64,000 nucleotides of DNA from Spirodela intermedia (GCA_902729315.2 LR746268.1:989501-1053500); one strand, 5' to 3'. Numbered from the stretch's first letter, positions 37,492 to 49,621 are shown. Program-made: numbers and translations. The notes: generated by a model not told the origin, from the letters alone.

Positions 37492-38046
37492 CTAGAAGCA
37501 GCAAGAACAGTCGAAGGGGCACATAGGGGTTCCTCCGGCGTCTGGGTTCGCCACGCCCAGCTCCTCCGCCGAGTAGATCGCCAGTCCGTCCGCCGTCTTC
37601 CGCCTGGGCTTCTTCTCCCCGGCGGCACCGGTGCTGGCGGAGGAGAGGGGCACCCGCGGGGCCGCCACCTCCTCCTTCTTCTTCGTCTTCCCTTTACTCA
37701 TCTTTTTCTTCTCCTCCATCGCCGCCGTCTTCTTCCTCCTAGCCCCCTCGAAGATGTCGTCGATCTCATTCCGCCGCTTCATCTTCTTCCCGGGTGCCGG
37801 CGGCGCCACCGCCTCATCGTTCTTCTTTCTCTTCCCTTTTCTCAACTTTTCTTCCTCCTGGTCCATCACCGCCTTCTTCTTCCTCCTCACCTCCTCGAAG
37901 ATGTCGTCAATCTCATTCCGCCGCTTCATCTTCTTCCCGGGCTCCGGAGGCGGCGCCGCCACCTCAGCCGCCATCGCGGGCTTCTTCCTCCGCCCTGAAG
38001 CTGCCCTCGTCTTCCTGGTTTTTGGGTCGCCGCCGTCCGTCGCCAT
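37492..38046 (-). CDS. DUF1764 family protein with duplicated NEIDDIF module, single exon
   Basis: A 184-residue, very basic Lys/Arg-rich protein. The C-terminus carries the DUF1764 signature: RRKTADGLAIYSAEELGVAN, then GGTPMCPFDCSCCF, with the terminal CPFDC.CCF that defines the family. The family also has one conserved NEIDDIF helix. Here that module (GKKMKRRNEIDDIFE..RRKK) occurs twice, at about residues 37-59 and 87-109, each followed by a Lys-rich linker. Family function is not established; nuclear or nucleolar location would fit the composition (inference). The first ATG (38046) gives MATDGGDPKTRKTRAASGRR and no upstream in-frame start is needed. Confidence 0.85.
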   Translation of the reverse strand: MATDGGDPKTRKTRAASGRRKKPAMAAEVAAPPPEPGKKMKRRNEIDDIFEEVRRKKKAVMDQEEEKLRKGKRKKNDEAVAPPAPGKKMKRRNEIDDIFEGARRKKTAAMEEKKKMSKGKTKKKEEVAAPRVPLSSASTGAAGEKKPRRKTADGLAIYSAEELGVANPDAGGTPMCPFDCSCCF

Positions 38047-38870
38047 CGGAGTATCAGAGGAGCTGAAAGCGCCGCCGCCGCGGCCGCCCTCGACAGGCGG
38101 AGTCTCTAGCCGGATTTCACTCGGACAAGGAACCCAAGTTTCAGGACCCGACTCGGGAACTCTGTCCAGACAGCCGAGTTGACTCGGGCAGCTTTGGTCT
38201 AACTCGTTCAGACTCTTTTCACCTTTCCATGGGAGAAAGATTAAAAAGATGAATAAGAAAGGAAATCGAAAAGGGTGACCATGAGAGTTTTATAAATTCC
38301 GTACTAATAATATAAATAAATAAATATTATTTTTCAAAATTGGATGAAGCTTTGTGCGGCGACCTTTATTTTTTATGTAGCTTTTATATTTACAGACATT
38401 TTTAAAAAAATAATATAACCTATAAAAAGATATTAGTGAACATATATTAAGGTACAAATTAAGAAAGTGAAAATGCCCAAGCGTTGACTTGGAGATTGAT
38501 TAAGATCATGCTTAGACAAAACTAACCATACAACTTGGAAAAATAATAGATAAGTTGGTCTTTTTTACATTAAGTAAACCTCAACTAATGTTGACTACGA
38601 GGTATATTTCGATTTATATTAAATTTTTTAGCAAGTTTATCTTATTATACAAATTCTTGGGTGTAACATATTTAGCCAAGATCTTGAGAAAGGTAGCTTA
38701 AGATAGGTCAAATACTTACTAAGTGAAAAAACATCCAGGAGGAGGAGGCGCAGAGAGCAATGTATAGTAATTGAACAGAGATCACCCCCCATTGTATGAA
38801 CACCAACACCCAACTTACGAGCTTCAATTGACATCAAATCTTTATAGAAGACCAAACGAGAGAGAGGGAG

Positions 38871-38935
<65 letters not shown>

Positions 38936-39178
38936 GTATGATGCCCATATGGGTGGCTGTGAGGGATTCCATGGTAGACTCAACAGCTTTCCTTTCTTTC
39001 TTGGCTCACAAATTCTTTTGAAAGAAGGAAACCAGGCAAACCAGGGTTGACAATTTGGAGTAGAAGCACAAAAATGGGAATGGGGCAGTGAAGAGCTTCA
39101 TGGAGTTATTACGATCAAATGAGGAAAATCCTGGCATTGGCTTACATGTTATACATCTGGCGGATGGATGGGGGTTGC
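38047..39178. other. Intergenic region, GA tract, no gene seen
   Basis: AT-rich sequence between the DUF1764 start and the p24 stop codon, with one long GA tract at 38,870-38,931. The open frame 38,637-38,972 is caused by that tract (Ser-Leu repeats). Confidence 0.5.
38870..38931 (+). repeat. GA microsatellite between DUF1764 and p24 genes
   Basis: About 62 bp of GA in intergenic sequence, pure apart from its first bases. Confidence 0.95.
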
Positions 39179-42100
39179 CTAGATCAGCTTCTTCTTCCGG
39201 AAGTACGTCTTCAGACGCCACAACTGAACGACGGAGGTCGAAATGCACACAGCTATGGACATTATGCTTAACCATGCGACCCTGGCGTTTGTCCTCTCAC
39301 TTGTCTCTCTCATGTCCTCCTCTCTGCAACACCAGCATTAACACCCATGGCAGTGAACTCACTGAGCTTCGCATTACCCATTTGGGCAAAGAACACTGAA
39401 TGTCAGTAGAGAGAGAGAGAGAGGGCAGCTGCGCCGTGGAAGAAAATTAGAGAGAGGAAGTGGGAGAGGAACTGGGTTTTGAACAAACAAGAAGAAACCT
39501 ACTTGCTCTTTAGGTACTCCATGTTCTCACGGATGGCGTCCACGGCGAATTCTAGCTTCCTCAGCTCGAGCTCGACGCCCTGTTTTCTCACCAAAAGAGA
39601 AGGATCAGCCGGAGTTCACAATAAAAATAATTTTCCACAGAAAATCTCATAATTCTATCGAATCTTCTCTTATCATCGTCACTTGCCTCAATCTTTTCCT
39701 GCTTTGCGACAGATTCCCAGTCTTTTGCCGCGATCCCTGTTCTCCAGTCAATATTGACGCTCACCTTGATATTATGAGGATTTGATTCCACCCAGAAGCA
39801 TCCCAAGTAGTTCCCTGCTTCGGTGGTTGTGAAACCAAAGTGATCTTGAGTGACATTCTTACTTTCGTGAAGCATTTTTCCGTAGGGTGTTGAAATCTGC
39901 AGAGTGAGAACGAGAAAGCCAACTAGTTTAAGCCAGGCTTCTATTGAACCAGACACGAGATCGCCAACCCGGGATGCCCAACTCCATGTCTAATGTGGAT
40001 ATAATTTTATTTTAGCAACATAAACTTTCCTTTAATGTAAATAAATTCAAGTCTAGAGACAGAAGAATTTGCATAATTTTATCAAAAATATTTTATTGAA
40101 CTTTGCAGAAAATTAGCCAAACGGGCTAACCAGAACCGGGGCTTAATAAACCTAAAATGAGTCATCTAGATGCAAGAAAATCCTCCAGAATAGCAGTGTA
40201 AACTAAACTAGGAAGATCATGCATCCTCAACTGGTGAAAGACTCTTGCAGCTCACTTGTTTCTGTCTAAGAAATCGGTGCTCTTCTACAGGAAGTGGAGC
40301 TTAAGAGAGGACATAGATGGATATTCAGTATCTAAGACAGGACAAAGAATATAAGACTAAAACAACCTACAGGCTTAAGATGTTCTTCAAGTCTCAGGCT
40401 TCATGATGACTTTCTAAAATTAACTTATATTGTATGTAAACTCTAGTGAGATAAGCATATCTAAAAGTTTTCTAAAAACCAAAAAACACCTTTTTTAATA
40501 ATCCAAAGATTATTAAATAAATGGCTTTATGGAAAAGCACGCCCATTTATTCGTCCTTGTGTCAGTGCGATGTGTTTTAAGAATTTATTGAATTCGAGAT
40601 GGGTGCCCATGTTGACACTGGAACCTAAATTTGAGGCTCAAAGCTCATAGTGTACAATTCTTCCCCAATCTGTAACGGCATCTTGGAGTGATTTCTAAAG
40701 AAACACTCAAATAGTTTTTATTTTTCAGCCAAAAAATTGTGATATATACTCCAACAGTAAGAGAATAGCCCTACTCAAACGACAGTTTTTCCATTGAATA
40801 CGACCTTTAACAGTTGTCCCATTAAATAGACTTTGCAAAATTGTTAATAGAAAAACCTCTGTCACAGAAATCAGTGAATGACTTGACCTTCAAAAACTTG
40901 GAAGCAAAATGCCATTAATAACCAACATCCATGCCACCTTGCTCCAATTTTATTACACTGATGGCATCGTTATTTAGTGTGTAAACAGTGCCGTAAATTT
41001 GAAAAGGAAAACCATTTAGGGCTATTTTTCATCCAATCCCCGTCATTTGACTAGGAAAGAAAAAAAATCTTACATTAGTTTCCATTATATAATATGGTTA
41101 CATCATTATAAAATTAAAAGTTCGAAAATAGTACACAGGGTGGTTCAGATATCAAGACGGAATAACAAGAAGAATGCAACAGATCATAGATAATGAGGAA
41201 TCTAAGCCAATAAAAAACTGCGTATTGAAATGCACGTTACATTTGGAGATGGGTTAAATTGATAAGCCAGAATCTTCTGGGTTGAAGACGATGACATGCT
41301 ACAATTGCACACTATGTACCAAACCTCGAACACATTTATTGCCTTATTAGGATGAACTTTCATTGTTTAGATGATACTCATGAGTCTAATACCCAAGTAA
41401 CTGCTTTCTCCTGGGTTCACTAAATTTGAGAAAGTGAATAGTACTTCACCGTCCTTCTTTGATAATTCGATTTGTCCAGATGTGGTTTTTCTGGGGATTC
41501 CAAGGTGATGTCTGAAATCTAGGAAGAAAAGTAAAACTTTATCCTAGAGAAACACATTATATCTATGCAAATAGAGATCGGAAAATCACAATTTTATTAC
41601 GTGATGGAATCAGAGCACAGGATAGGTGTGCTCTTTCCTGAGACACTTATGTAATCACCAGCATCCAATAACCAATTGAACTGTTCTAATAATATAATTT
41701 TTCTATACATTACAGATTGAGTTACTATCACCTCTGCCTTGAAAACTTGGAATTTGACTGCGGGCGCCGCGGATCCCTAGTAATTTACACACCCGCGGAA
41801 AATGGAAAAAATAAATACAGGAATGATTTTTTTTTTTATCATGTGCAAGAAACGCACTGGATTGATGTGCCTAGGCATGTAACAGCAAAACAACACTTTC
41901 GCCAGAAGCATTTCTTTATCCATGTCAAACTGAGGTACCATACATGCCCCTGAGGTTCCACCTTGAATCTGATGGACCATGGATCCCTACTAACTTATTA
42001 CCAGAATCCCTCCAAACACGCATCAATTATATAATTAATCCCAGAATTCCAACCATATGAAATGAATTAGGAAGGCAGCCGCAATCATCGATCACGATAA

Positions 42101-42365
42101 TTCTAATTCAGACTGGCAGCGGAGGATCGCGTCCGCTCACCTTGGCAGATATGGTAGGGTACTCGGTGGTATGTTCCTCGAAGTGGACATCGTACTGGCC
42201 TATGACGACCGCGTGGGCCTGAATTTCCTCCGAGACGCACTTCGTCCCCTGTGGGGGCAACTCCATCCACAAAGCCGTTGCCCCTCGAGCGAAGAACAGC
42301 ACCAACGCGGCCATCGCCACCGAAAAACTCACCAGGGACGCTCCTATTCCCGCCGTCGCCGCCAT
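39179..42365 (-). CDS. p24-delta family transmembrane cargo receptor (emp24/GOLD), 4 exons, intact copy
   Basis: Type I membrane protein of COPI/COPII vesicles that cycles between ER and Golgi. Exons: 42141-42365, 39687-39896, 39503-39579 and 39179-39323, giving 218 residues, normal for p24. The signal peptide is residues 1-30 ([20 protein letters not shown]). The GOLD domain follows ([20 protein letters not shown]..., [33 protein letters not shown]), with the two Cys (KCVSEE and GCFWV) expected to form its disulfide. Next come the coiled coil ([19 protein letters not shown]), the membrane segment ([18 protein letters not shown]) and the short tail [13 protein letters not shown], ending in a KKxx ER-retrieval signal. 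Introns 1 and 3 are GT-AG; intron 2 has a GC donor (gag|gcaagt). Intron 1 is 2.2 kb. A G-box (ccacgtgg) lies upstream at about 42,837. Confidence 0.95.
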
Positions 42366-43296
42366 CGCTGGAGCCTCCCTTCTCCCCTGTTCCTTTCCGA
42401 ATTCCCTCTCCTTCAGCGGCGATCGGTCCAAAGCAAGGCCCCGTATGAAAGCCGGAGGGAGGACGCCAAAGTCAAATTTATCATAAACAATCAAGACATG
42501 AACGAATTGTTATTACCTTTATACCCTTTTAATTATATTCCCGGATTATTGCAAAATCTTCGGAGGAAGAAAATGGCTTTTCAAAATATTTTAATTTATT
42601 TATCTGATGAAAATTCAGCGTTGCGTTTAATAAGATAATTCTTCTTGAAGATGATAAGTAAATGGGCTTTGGGGTAGATACACAAATATGTGACTTTTGA
42701 GGTTAAAAACTACATATTTTATGGGTTTTTCTTCAGCTGGATCAGTCGTCCAATTAATGTTGGATATCAGTCCCATCTACAGCGTTGGTCATAACTAGTC
42801 GATGGGCCCTCCACTACGGTCCATCGAGGATATGGTCCACGTGGGGACCACCAGGCCGGTAAATGTTGACTCTTCCATTTTTTTCGCTTATTTCTTCCCA
42901 GTATTACTCGGAAAGAAAAAAAGGCAACCAATGAGCAGGTGAAGGACTATAAATAATATATATATATAGATATATATATATATATTTAGATGGATATATC
43001 TAGATAGATAGATTGGTCGAGTCAACATCGATTGTTGACTTCTGGGCATTGATTTTATTTTTTTCTTCTCTATATTCCATTGTTCAGATCTAGGGAGACT
43101 TACGTACCTTTTATATAGTTCCTGTTTTGTAGATAGTTGTTCTCATTTAGGAGAGCGAGCAAGAGAGAGAGAGAGAGTTGACTTCTGGGCATTATTCTTT
43201 GGATTGTTTCTTTGAATTGATTTTCCATTGGTCAATTCTATGACACAAATCTTCGACATAATTCCTGTTTTGTAGTTAGTTGTTCTAATTTGGGAA

Positions 43297-43347
<51 letters not shown>

Positions 43348-43500
43348 GAGAGTTGACTTATGGGCATTATTTTTTGGATTGCTTATTTCCATTGATATTC
43401 CATTGGTCAATTCTATGACTTATAAATCTTCGACATGATTCCAGTTTTGTAGTTATTTTTTCTCATTTAAGAGAGCGAGGATCTTACTTTTTTAGGCAAA
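42366..43500 (-). promoter_or_regulatory. p24 upstream region with three tandem GA-bearing repeat units
   Basis: 42,430-42,640 and 42,720-42,860 match the upstream region of the broken copy (48,960-49,160 and 49,225-49,350), including the shared 'ggtccacgtggggncc' G-box at about 42,834 and 49,316. Further upstream, a unit of about 130-175 bp is repeated three times at about 43,033, 43,177 and 43,351. It begins 'gttgactt.tgggcatt', ends 'tcattta.gagagcgag' and carries a GA tract. The broken copy has one such unit (49,437-49,620). Start signals cannot be assigned. Confidence 0.6.
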
Positions 43501-43944
43501 AATTCCCTCTCAACTCATAGCATAATTTCAGGTGTAATGTGAGAAATCTCCATCTAATGTTTGAAATCTAAGTTTCCAAGAAAATGAAATTCGGATATTT
43601 GTGAGCCAAAAATTGATGACAACAAAGAAGAATAGATCTGCCTAATAGATAATATTGGCGAATAATAGCAGTGATGATGAATCAGTTGAACAGATGTGAG
43701 AATATCACAAAGTCAAAGATCACGTTTTGACTAATATCATATGGGATCAAGACCAACGAAATGAGACTTGGATTTCGGTGGATGATAACCATGATCAAGG
43801 TCAACGGCGAATGGTGAGAAAGAGAAGGAATGGGGGGGGCGGCGGGTATACCAAAGGAGACATTATGACAACAATGACTATTCATCTTGGTGAATCTGTA
43901 ACTGATCTTCTGGACGTCGAGGACGGGGAAGATAGAGAGCTGAT
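43500..43944 (-). pseudogene. Fragment of the ELO gene 3' end (duplication remnant)
   Basis: 43,500-43,944 aligns by eye with 50,980-51,725, the last codons and 3' flank of the ELO gene. Near 43,890-43,940 the minus strand reads ...ttcctcgacgtccagaagatc..., then attacagattcaccaag, matching the ELO codons for LDFHKSNYRSTK with several changes. Further along, 'aaaaattgatgacaacaaagaagaa' (43,608 versus 50,990) and 'aa.gtca.a.gatcacgt.ttgactaat' (43,711 versus 51,155) continue the match. The rest of ELO is absent here. The fragment abuts p24 exon 4 sequence at about 43,935-43,945. Confidence 0.75.
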
Positions 43945-44105
43945 GAAATGCACATGGCGATGGACAGCATACTTAAGCGTGCGATCCTGGAATTTGTTCT
44001 CTCACGTGTCTCCCTCATATCCTCCTTCCTGCAACACCATAATTAACCCGTGGTAGTGAACTCACCAAACTGGGCATTAACCATTTGGGCGAAGGAAAGA
44101 GAGTG

Positions 44106-44149
<44 letters not shown>

Positions 44150-47100
44150 TGAAGGGAGAGAGAGAGAGAGAGGGAGAGAGAAGCAGCGTCTGAAGAAAAG
44201 GAGATTTATACTTCTGCTTTATTAACAAAAAAGTTATCCTGGATGTGCAGGCGTGGAGAAAATTAGAAAGAGCAAGTGGGAGAGGAACTGGGTTTTGAAC
44301 AAACAAGAAGAAACCTACCTGCTCTTTAGGTACTCCATGTTCTCACGGATGGCTCTCACGGCGATAATTAGCTTATTCAGCTCGAGTTCAACGCACTGTT
44401 ATTCACCAAAGAGAAGAATCAACCGGAGTTCACGGTAAAAATAATTTTTCACAGTAAGTCTCACAATTCGATCGAATCTTCTCTTATCATCGTCACTTGC
44501 CTCAATCTTTTCCTGCTTTGCGACAGATTCCCAGTACTTTGTCTCGATCCCGGTTCTCCAGTCAATTCTGAGGCTCACCTTGATATTGAGAGGATTTTAT
44601 TCTACCCACAACCACCTGCTTCGGTGGTTGTGAAACCAAAGTGATCTTGAGTGACATTCTTACTTTCGTGAAGTGTTTTTCCGTAGGGTGATGAAATCTG
44701 CAGAGAAGCCAACTAGTTGAAGCCAGGTTTCTTGTGAACTAGACACGAGATGGCCAACCCGGGCTGTCCAACTCCATGTCCAAAGTGGATTAACGTCTCT
44801 CTGCGCTCGATTTATTTTCACAGCATAAACTTACCTTTAATGTAAATAAATTCAAGTTGCATAATTTAATCAAAGATATTTTATTGGACATTGCAGAAAA
44901 TTACTCAAACCGGCCAACCAAAGTAGGGCACAATATGCCTAAAATGCGTCATTTAGGTGAAAAAAAAGGTTCAGAATAGTAGTGGAAACCAAAATGCCCA
45001 AAGTGCATCATTTCTGATCTCCATTCTGATACGGCACATTTCTTTTATGGTTAAAATGTCTCTCCTACAATCATTTTTCCATCCTAGATCATCAACTTCA
45101 GTGCTACCAACACAATCAGAAACACATGTCATGATTTTTTTTCCTATGACCAATGTCATGACAGCTTCAAAGTTATGACTATTGATGAATCCTAACTCAC
45201 TATTACTGTTATGGGTAGTGTGTGAAAAAAGTAGATTAAGAACCCTTTGTAATGTTCTCCATGCCCCAAAACCTTGCACTAATATCTTAATTTGCTATAA
45301 ATTCTAGACTGAACTTAATTATATTGTGGTATTTCTCTATTGATGAGTGTGCTTTGTATGACAAAATATTGGGTAAGAGGATTGAACGTGTTGAGTGAGG
45401 AAGTTCTACCACCTAAGAAGCTTTGAAATATATCTCATTCTGGGAGTAGATTCTACACCATCATAAATACCCACCCTCTTTTCTATCCAAAAACTAGAAA
45501 CAACATGAGAAACTTTGGTCATCTTACCTTTAGAAAAATAATATTATTATTTCCCTCTCTCTTTTGAGGTGTATATATGGATCAACTATCTTGTGAAGTG
45601 TGTGAACTTGCAATGGACAAACATGTTGTATTTCCCACTAGTGAGGACACGAGTTCTGTTATTTTTCATTGTTATTATAGTAATGTTTAATGACCCACCC
45701 TCAATTCCTAGTTTGCATGGTGCCAAAAGATTTACTATTTCATCGACAAGTGTTCACAATTTATTTAACTTTTCTTATTAAAAAAAAACAAAAGTTAGTG
45801 ATACCCTTATACATTTTTGTACACTAGTAAGGGATCAATTTGGTATTTCTATCAAGTGATACTATATGAGTACTTTTGTGTTAATGTTCAATAAAATAGA
45901 ATTATTGAAAGGAAAAAATATACACATTCTTGAAGTTGCCAAGTTTCTCCTTCTTCAAAGTAATGTACCAAAATCATTGTTGGTGGAAGCTATACTAATA
46001 ATAGTTCATCTAATTATTCTTCCTTCTACACAATGTCTTTTAAAGATAATTGAAGATCTTATCATCATTTTATCCTAATGTTAAGCAAAAAAAATAACTT
46101 GACTCCCAAAAAATTCGTGTAGTGTTTCATTCATATACATTCATAATGCAAACTGAAGTAAGTTAGAACCTAGAGTATTAAAGTGTATTTTTTTCTGTAT
46201 TTTAGTACTAAAAAAAGGTTACAAACATGTTTATTCTCATTAGAACATATTTTTTACTATTACAAATGTCACCTTCAATGAGAGGAACCTTATTACCCAA
46301 GCAACTCTTCACAATCACCAAAATATGACCATATTGAAACAAAATTTGACTCAAATTCTTACTTTCTATTCCAAAAAGTGATGTCCTTATTATTCATGAT
46401 TCTACTTCTAAGAGTGAAAGATTTGAGAGAATCTACTCAATGAGAGGGTTAAAAATCTCAACATCTTATCAAATCTCTAACCTTAAACTTGATATTCAAT
46501 TTTGATCATACTCTACTAGTTATAGAGGATAGACTTACAAAAGAAACCCATCGTAATCTACTTGTTTTGCCCATTGTCCTTTAGAAAGATGCTAGAAAAT
46601 ATACTAAAACATTTTTATATCTAATTATTCATTATGTGTCTTATGAATGGTTATCCCCAACCTATAAAGCCTTCATTACTACACTAAATTCCATCATGAT
46701 TCCATCTATAGCAGTAAAGATATTAACCCAAGAGAAATGGAAGTGAGCCATTGATAGTGAGATGTCAACCTTAGAAAAAAAATTCACACATAAGAACTAG
46801 TTAAATTACATACAGACAAGAAGATTGTGGGATGAGAATGGATATATAATGTGAAGCATAAAGTAGAAGGCTCTATTAAGAGGTGTAAAAGTAAAAGTAT
46901 AGCTATATATATATATATATTCAAATCTATGGCATTGATTATCATAAGACATTTGCTCTAATATCAAAGAGAAACATGGTTACAATAATACTATTGTTGA
47001 CATCACATTATAGATGGAATCTCTGAAAATGTTTAATGTACTGACATCTTTTATTGATGATAATTTTAGTCTTTGAAAATGGATGTATGCTAAAAGAGTC

Positions 47101-48892
47101 TGGTTCTACCCTCTAAAATCTAATGTGAACTATCTTTTATTTATTTATTTTATATTTATTAATATAAGTATGTAAAAAAGATATTAATAGATGTAATAAA
47201 AAAATATTATACTTAATCTAGAGAAAACTTAAAAAATAATTCATCTTTTTTATTGAATTATCCAATCTTTTAGGGACCAACAATATATGTAATCCTAAAA
47301 GAGCTCATCAACAAGAATATCAAAATGTTCTTCATCATCTTAAAGGGACTACTAGATGAAGCATCCTACATAAAAGAAATCAATGTTTTTTATTTGTGTT
47401 TGCACAAATACAAATTATGTAAGGTACATCATTAATAGGAGGTCCATGTTTGAGTATTGTACCTTCTTAGGAGCAAATCTTATCAACTAGTGGAGTAAAA
47501 AAAACATTTAGTGGAAAGACTAAGTGCAACATTTTAATTTAGAACTAATGTACAAGATATTTGTAGGATTTTGTGGTAAAACACACACTAGAGAACTTAA
47601 AAATTAAGAGGGCAAACACTAACATGTAGCATTGTGACAATAAATCAACTATTAAAATCACATATAACACAATTCAACATATTCAATCTAAACATATAAA
47701 GGTTGACTACCACCTCATTAAGGAGGAGCTTGACAATGACTTAATTTGTACAGTGAATATTTGAACCACTAATTAATTAGTAGATATTCTCACCAAAGGA
47801 CCACAAAAGATTATGTTTTAAGATCTTATCTTCAAGTTAGGGATGGATGCTATCTGCTTACCAGCTTGAGGGGTTATGTTAGAAATAAAATTTTATTTTA
47901 TCTACTTATTTTATTATATCTTTTTTTATTGTAATTATATCCTTTAGAGAACATATCTAGATTAAAAGGCTTCCACATATCCATTAACTAGATCCATCCT
48001 TTCTCTCATGCATGTAACCCCAAATCATTACACAAATGAGATGAATGGGTTCTCTTCATATTTTACCTCTCGTGGAGTCACCAGATGTCTAACTAGGGCA
48101 AAATGGATCACATAAGTAGTCATTGACACTATTAATAATTAAGTTATTCTCTTAGAATTTTTCTATACATTACAAGTTGACTCACTATCTATTATGCCAT
48201 GAAGATTTAGAATTTGATCACAAGTCCCCTAGATTTTGAGTAATTTAAAAAGTTGAGTATATGGAAAAATAAATAAAAGGGATGAAATTTTCTAATATTG
48301 TGGAAAAAATTCACTTGATTGATCTACCCAATCCTAGGACTCCTTTGTAATCCTAGGCATGTAATAGCAAAGCAACACTTTTTCCTGGAGAGTTGCTTTA
48401 TACATGATGAACTAGGATACAAGCCCCTCTTTCACTTCAATCAACTATGGATACTTACTACCTTATTACTAGAACCCTCCAATTCTGTTGAACATTCACA
48501 AACCAAAATCGAAGAAAAATACTAATAAAATAGTTTCAAACATGAAACTCATGCATCAATTATATAATCAAAACCCAAAAATTCAATCAAATGAAATAAA
48601 TTAGGAAGACAACTACAATCATCGATTACAAAACATTTCATCCACTCACCTTGGCAGAGATGGTAGGTTGCTTCTGGGTATGTTCCTCTGATTGGATACC
48701 ATGCTGGAATATGACAACCATGTGGGCCTGAATCTCCTCTGAGACCCACTTCATCCCCTGTGGGGGCAACTCCATCCACACAGCTGATGCCCCTTGAGTG
48801 AAGAACAGCACCTCTGCTGCCATCACCACCACCAAACTCATCAGCAATGCTCCTCTCGCCGCCGCCACGCCCATCATTGCCGAAGACTCCAT
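43878..48892 (-). pseudogene. Broken second p24-delta copy with chimeric 3' end and copia insertion
   Basis: Four exon remnants correspond to the intact neighbour. Exon 1 (48652-48892) is open, but the GOLD cysteine is Trp (MKWVSEE instead of TKCVSEE). Exon 2 (44501-44697) is 197 bp instead of 210 bp: a 13-bp net loss removes the second Cys region and a stop follows (TTTEAGGCG*). Exon 3 (44319-44395) keeps length and frame. Exon 4 (43878-44028) begins normally (KEDMRETRERTNSRIARLSM) but after CISS the sequence is ELO-derived, ending IHQDE*, so the KKxx tail is gone. The unusual GC donor of intron 2 is kept (acttgc at 44,495-44,500 on +). Intron 1 contains a copia element. The product could not work as p24. 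Confidence 0.9.
44985..48145 (+). mobile_element. Decayed Ty1/copia retrotransposon inside the p24 pseudogene intron
   Basis: Inserted in intron 1, opposite to the host copy; sequence outside these limits matches the intact gene's intron 1. Domains on + in order: GAG-pre-integrase (about 45,240-45,330, NVLHAPKPCTNIL-like), integrase end (about 45,895-46,050, LLKGKNIHILEVAKFLLLQ), reverse transcriptase start (about 46,725-46,880, EKWK-AIDSEMSTLEKK), and RNase H (about 47,310-47,570, HHLKGTTR, GGPCLSIV and GKTKCN blocks like the family's LKGT.G, DRRSTSGY, SSAEAEY). The terminal part is at about 47,705-47,860 (ILTKGPQK, FKLGMDAI). A probable 3' LTR begins near 47,877 with 'tgttagaaat'. Many stops; no long open frame. 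About 3.1 kb, shorter than a full copia (about 5 kb), and no 5' LTR was recognised. Confidence 0.8.
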
Positions 48893-49555
48893 TCTCTCTC
48901 CTTCACCCCTTGTCCCTTCTGAATTCCCTCTCCCTCAGCAGGAATTGGTCCAAAGCAGGTCCCATATAAAAACTGGAGGTCCCATGTCAAAGTCAAATTT
49001 ATCAAAAACAATCAAGAAATGAACGAATTTTTATTACCTATATACTCTTTTTAATTATATTCCCTGATTTTGCAAAATCTTCAGAGGAAGAAAATGGCTT
49101 TTAAAATATTTGAATTTATTTATTTGATGGAAATTCAACGTCACGTTTAACAAGATGGAATTTGTGTTTAAGGGGTACATATATAAATATATGACTTTTA
49201 AACTGAAAAATCACATACTCTATAGCTTTCTTTGGCTGGATTAGTTAATATCTGTCCCATCCACAGCGTTGGCCATAAATAGTTGATACCCCCTCAACTG
49301 TGGCCCATCAAGGATATGGTCCACGTGGGGCCTACCAGGATGGTATATTGACTTTCCCATGTTTGTCAATTATTTCTTCCATGCATTAATAGACAACCAT
49401 AGAGAGAGAAGTAGACAACCGTAGAGAGAGAGGGATAGTTGATTTTTAGGCATCGGTCTTTTCAATGCTTTTTTCAGTTAATATCCCATTGTTCTGCTCT
49501 ATGACTGATAAACCTTTCATATAGTTCCCTGTTGCAGTTATTTGTTTGCATTTAG

Positions 49556-49621
<66 letters not shown>

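Noticed and set aside
42950-42990. AT-repeat palindrome near 42,960 as a possible structured RNA or origin
   Set aside because: It is a simple (AT)n/(ATAG) microsatellite; nothing else supports a functional structure.
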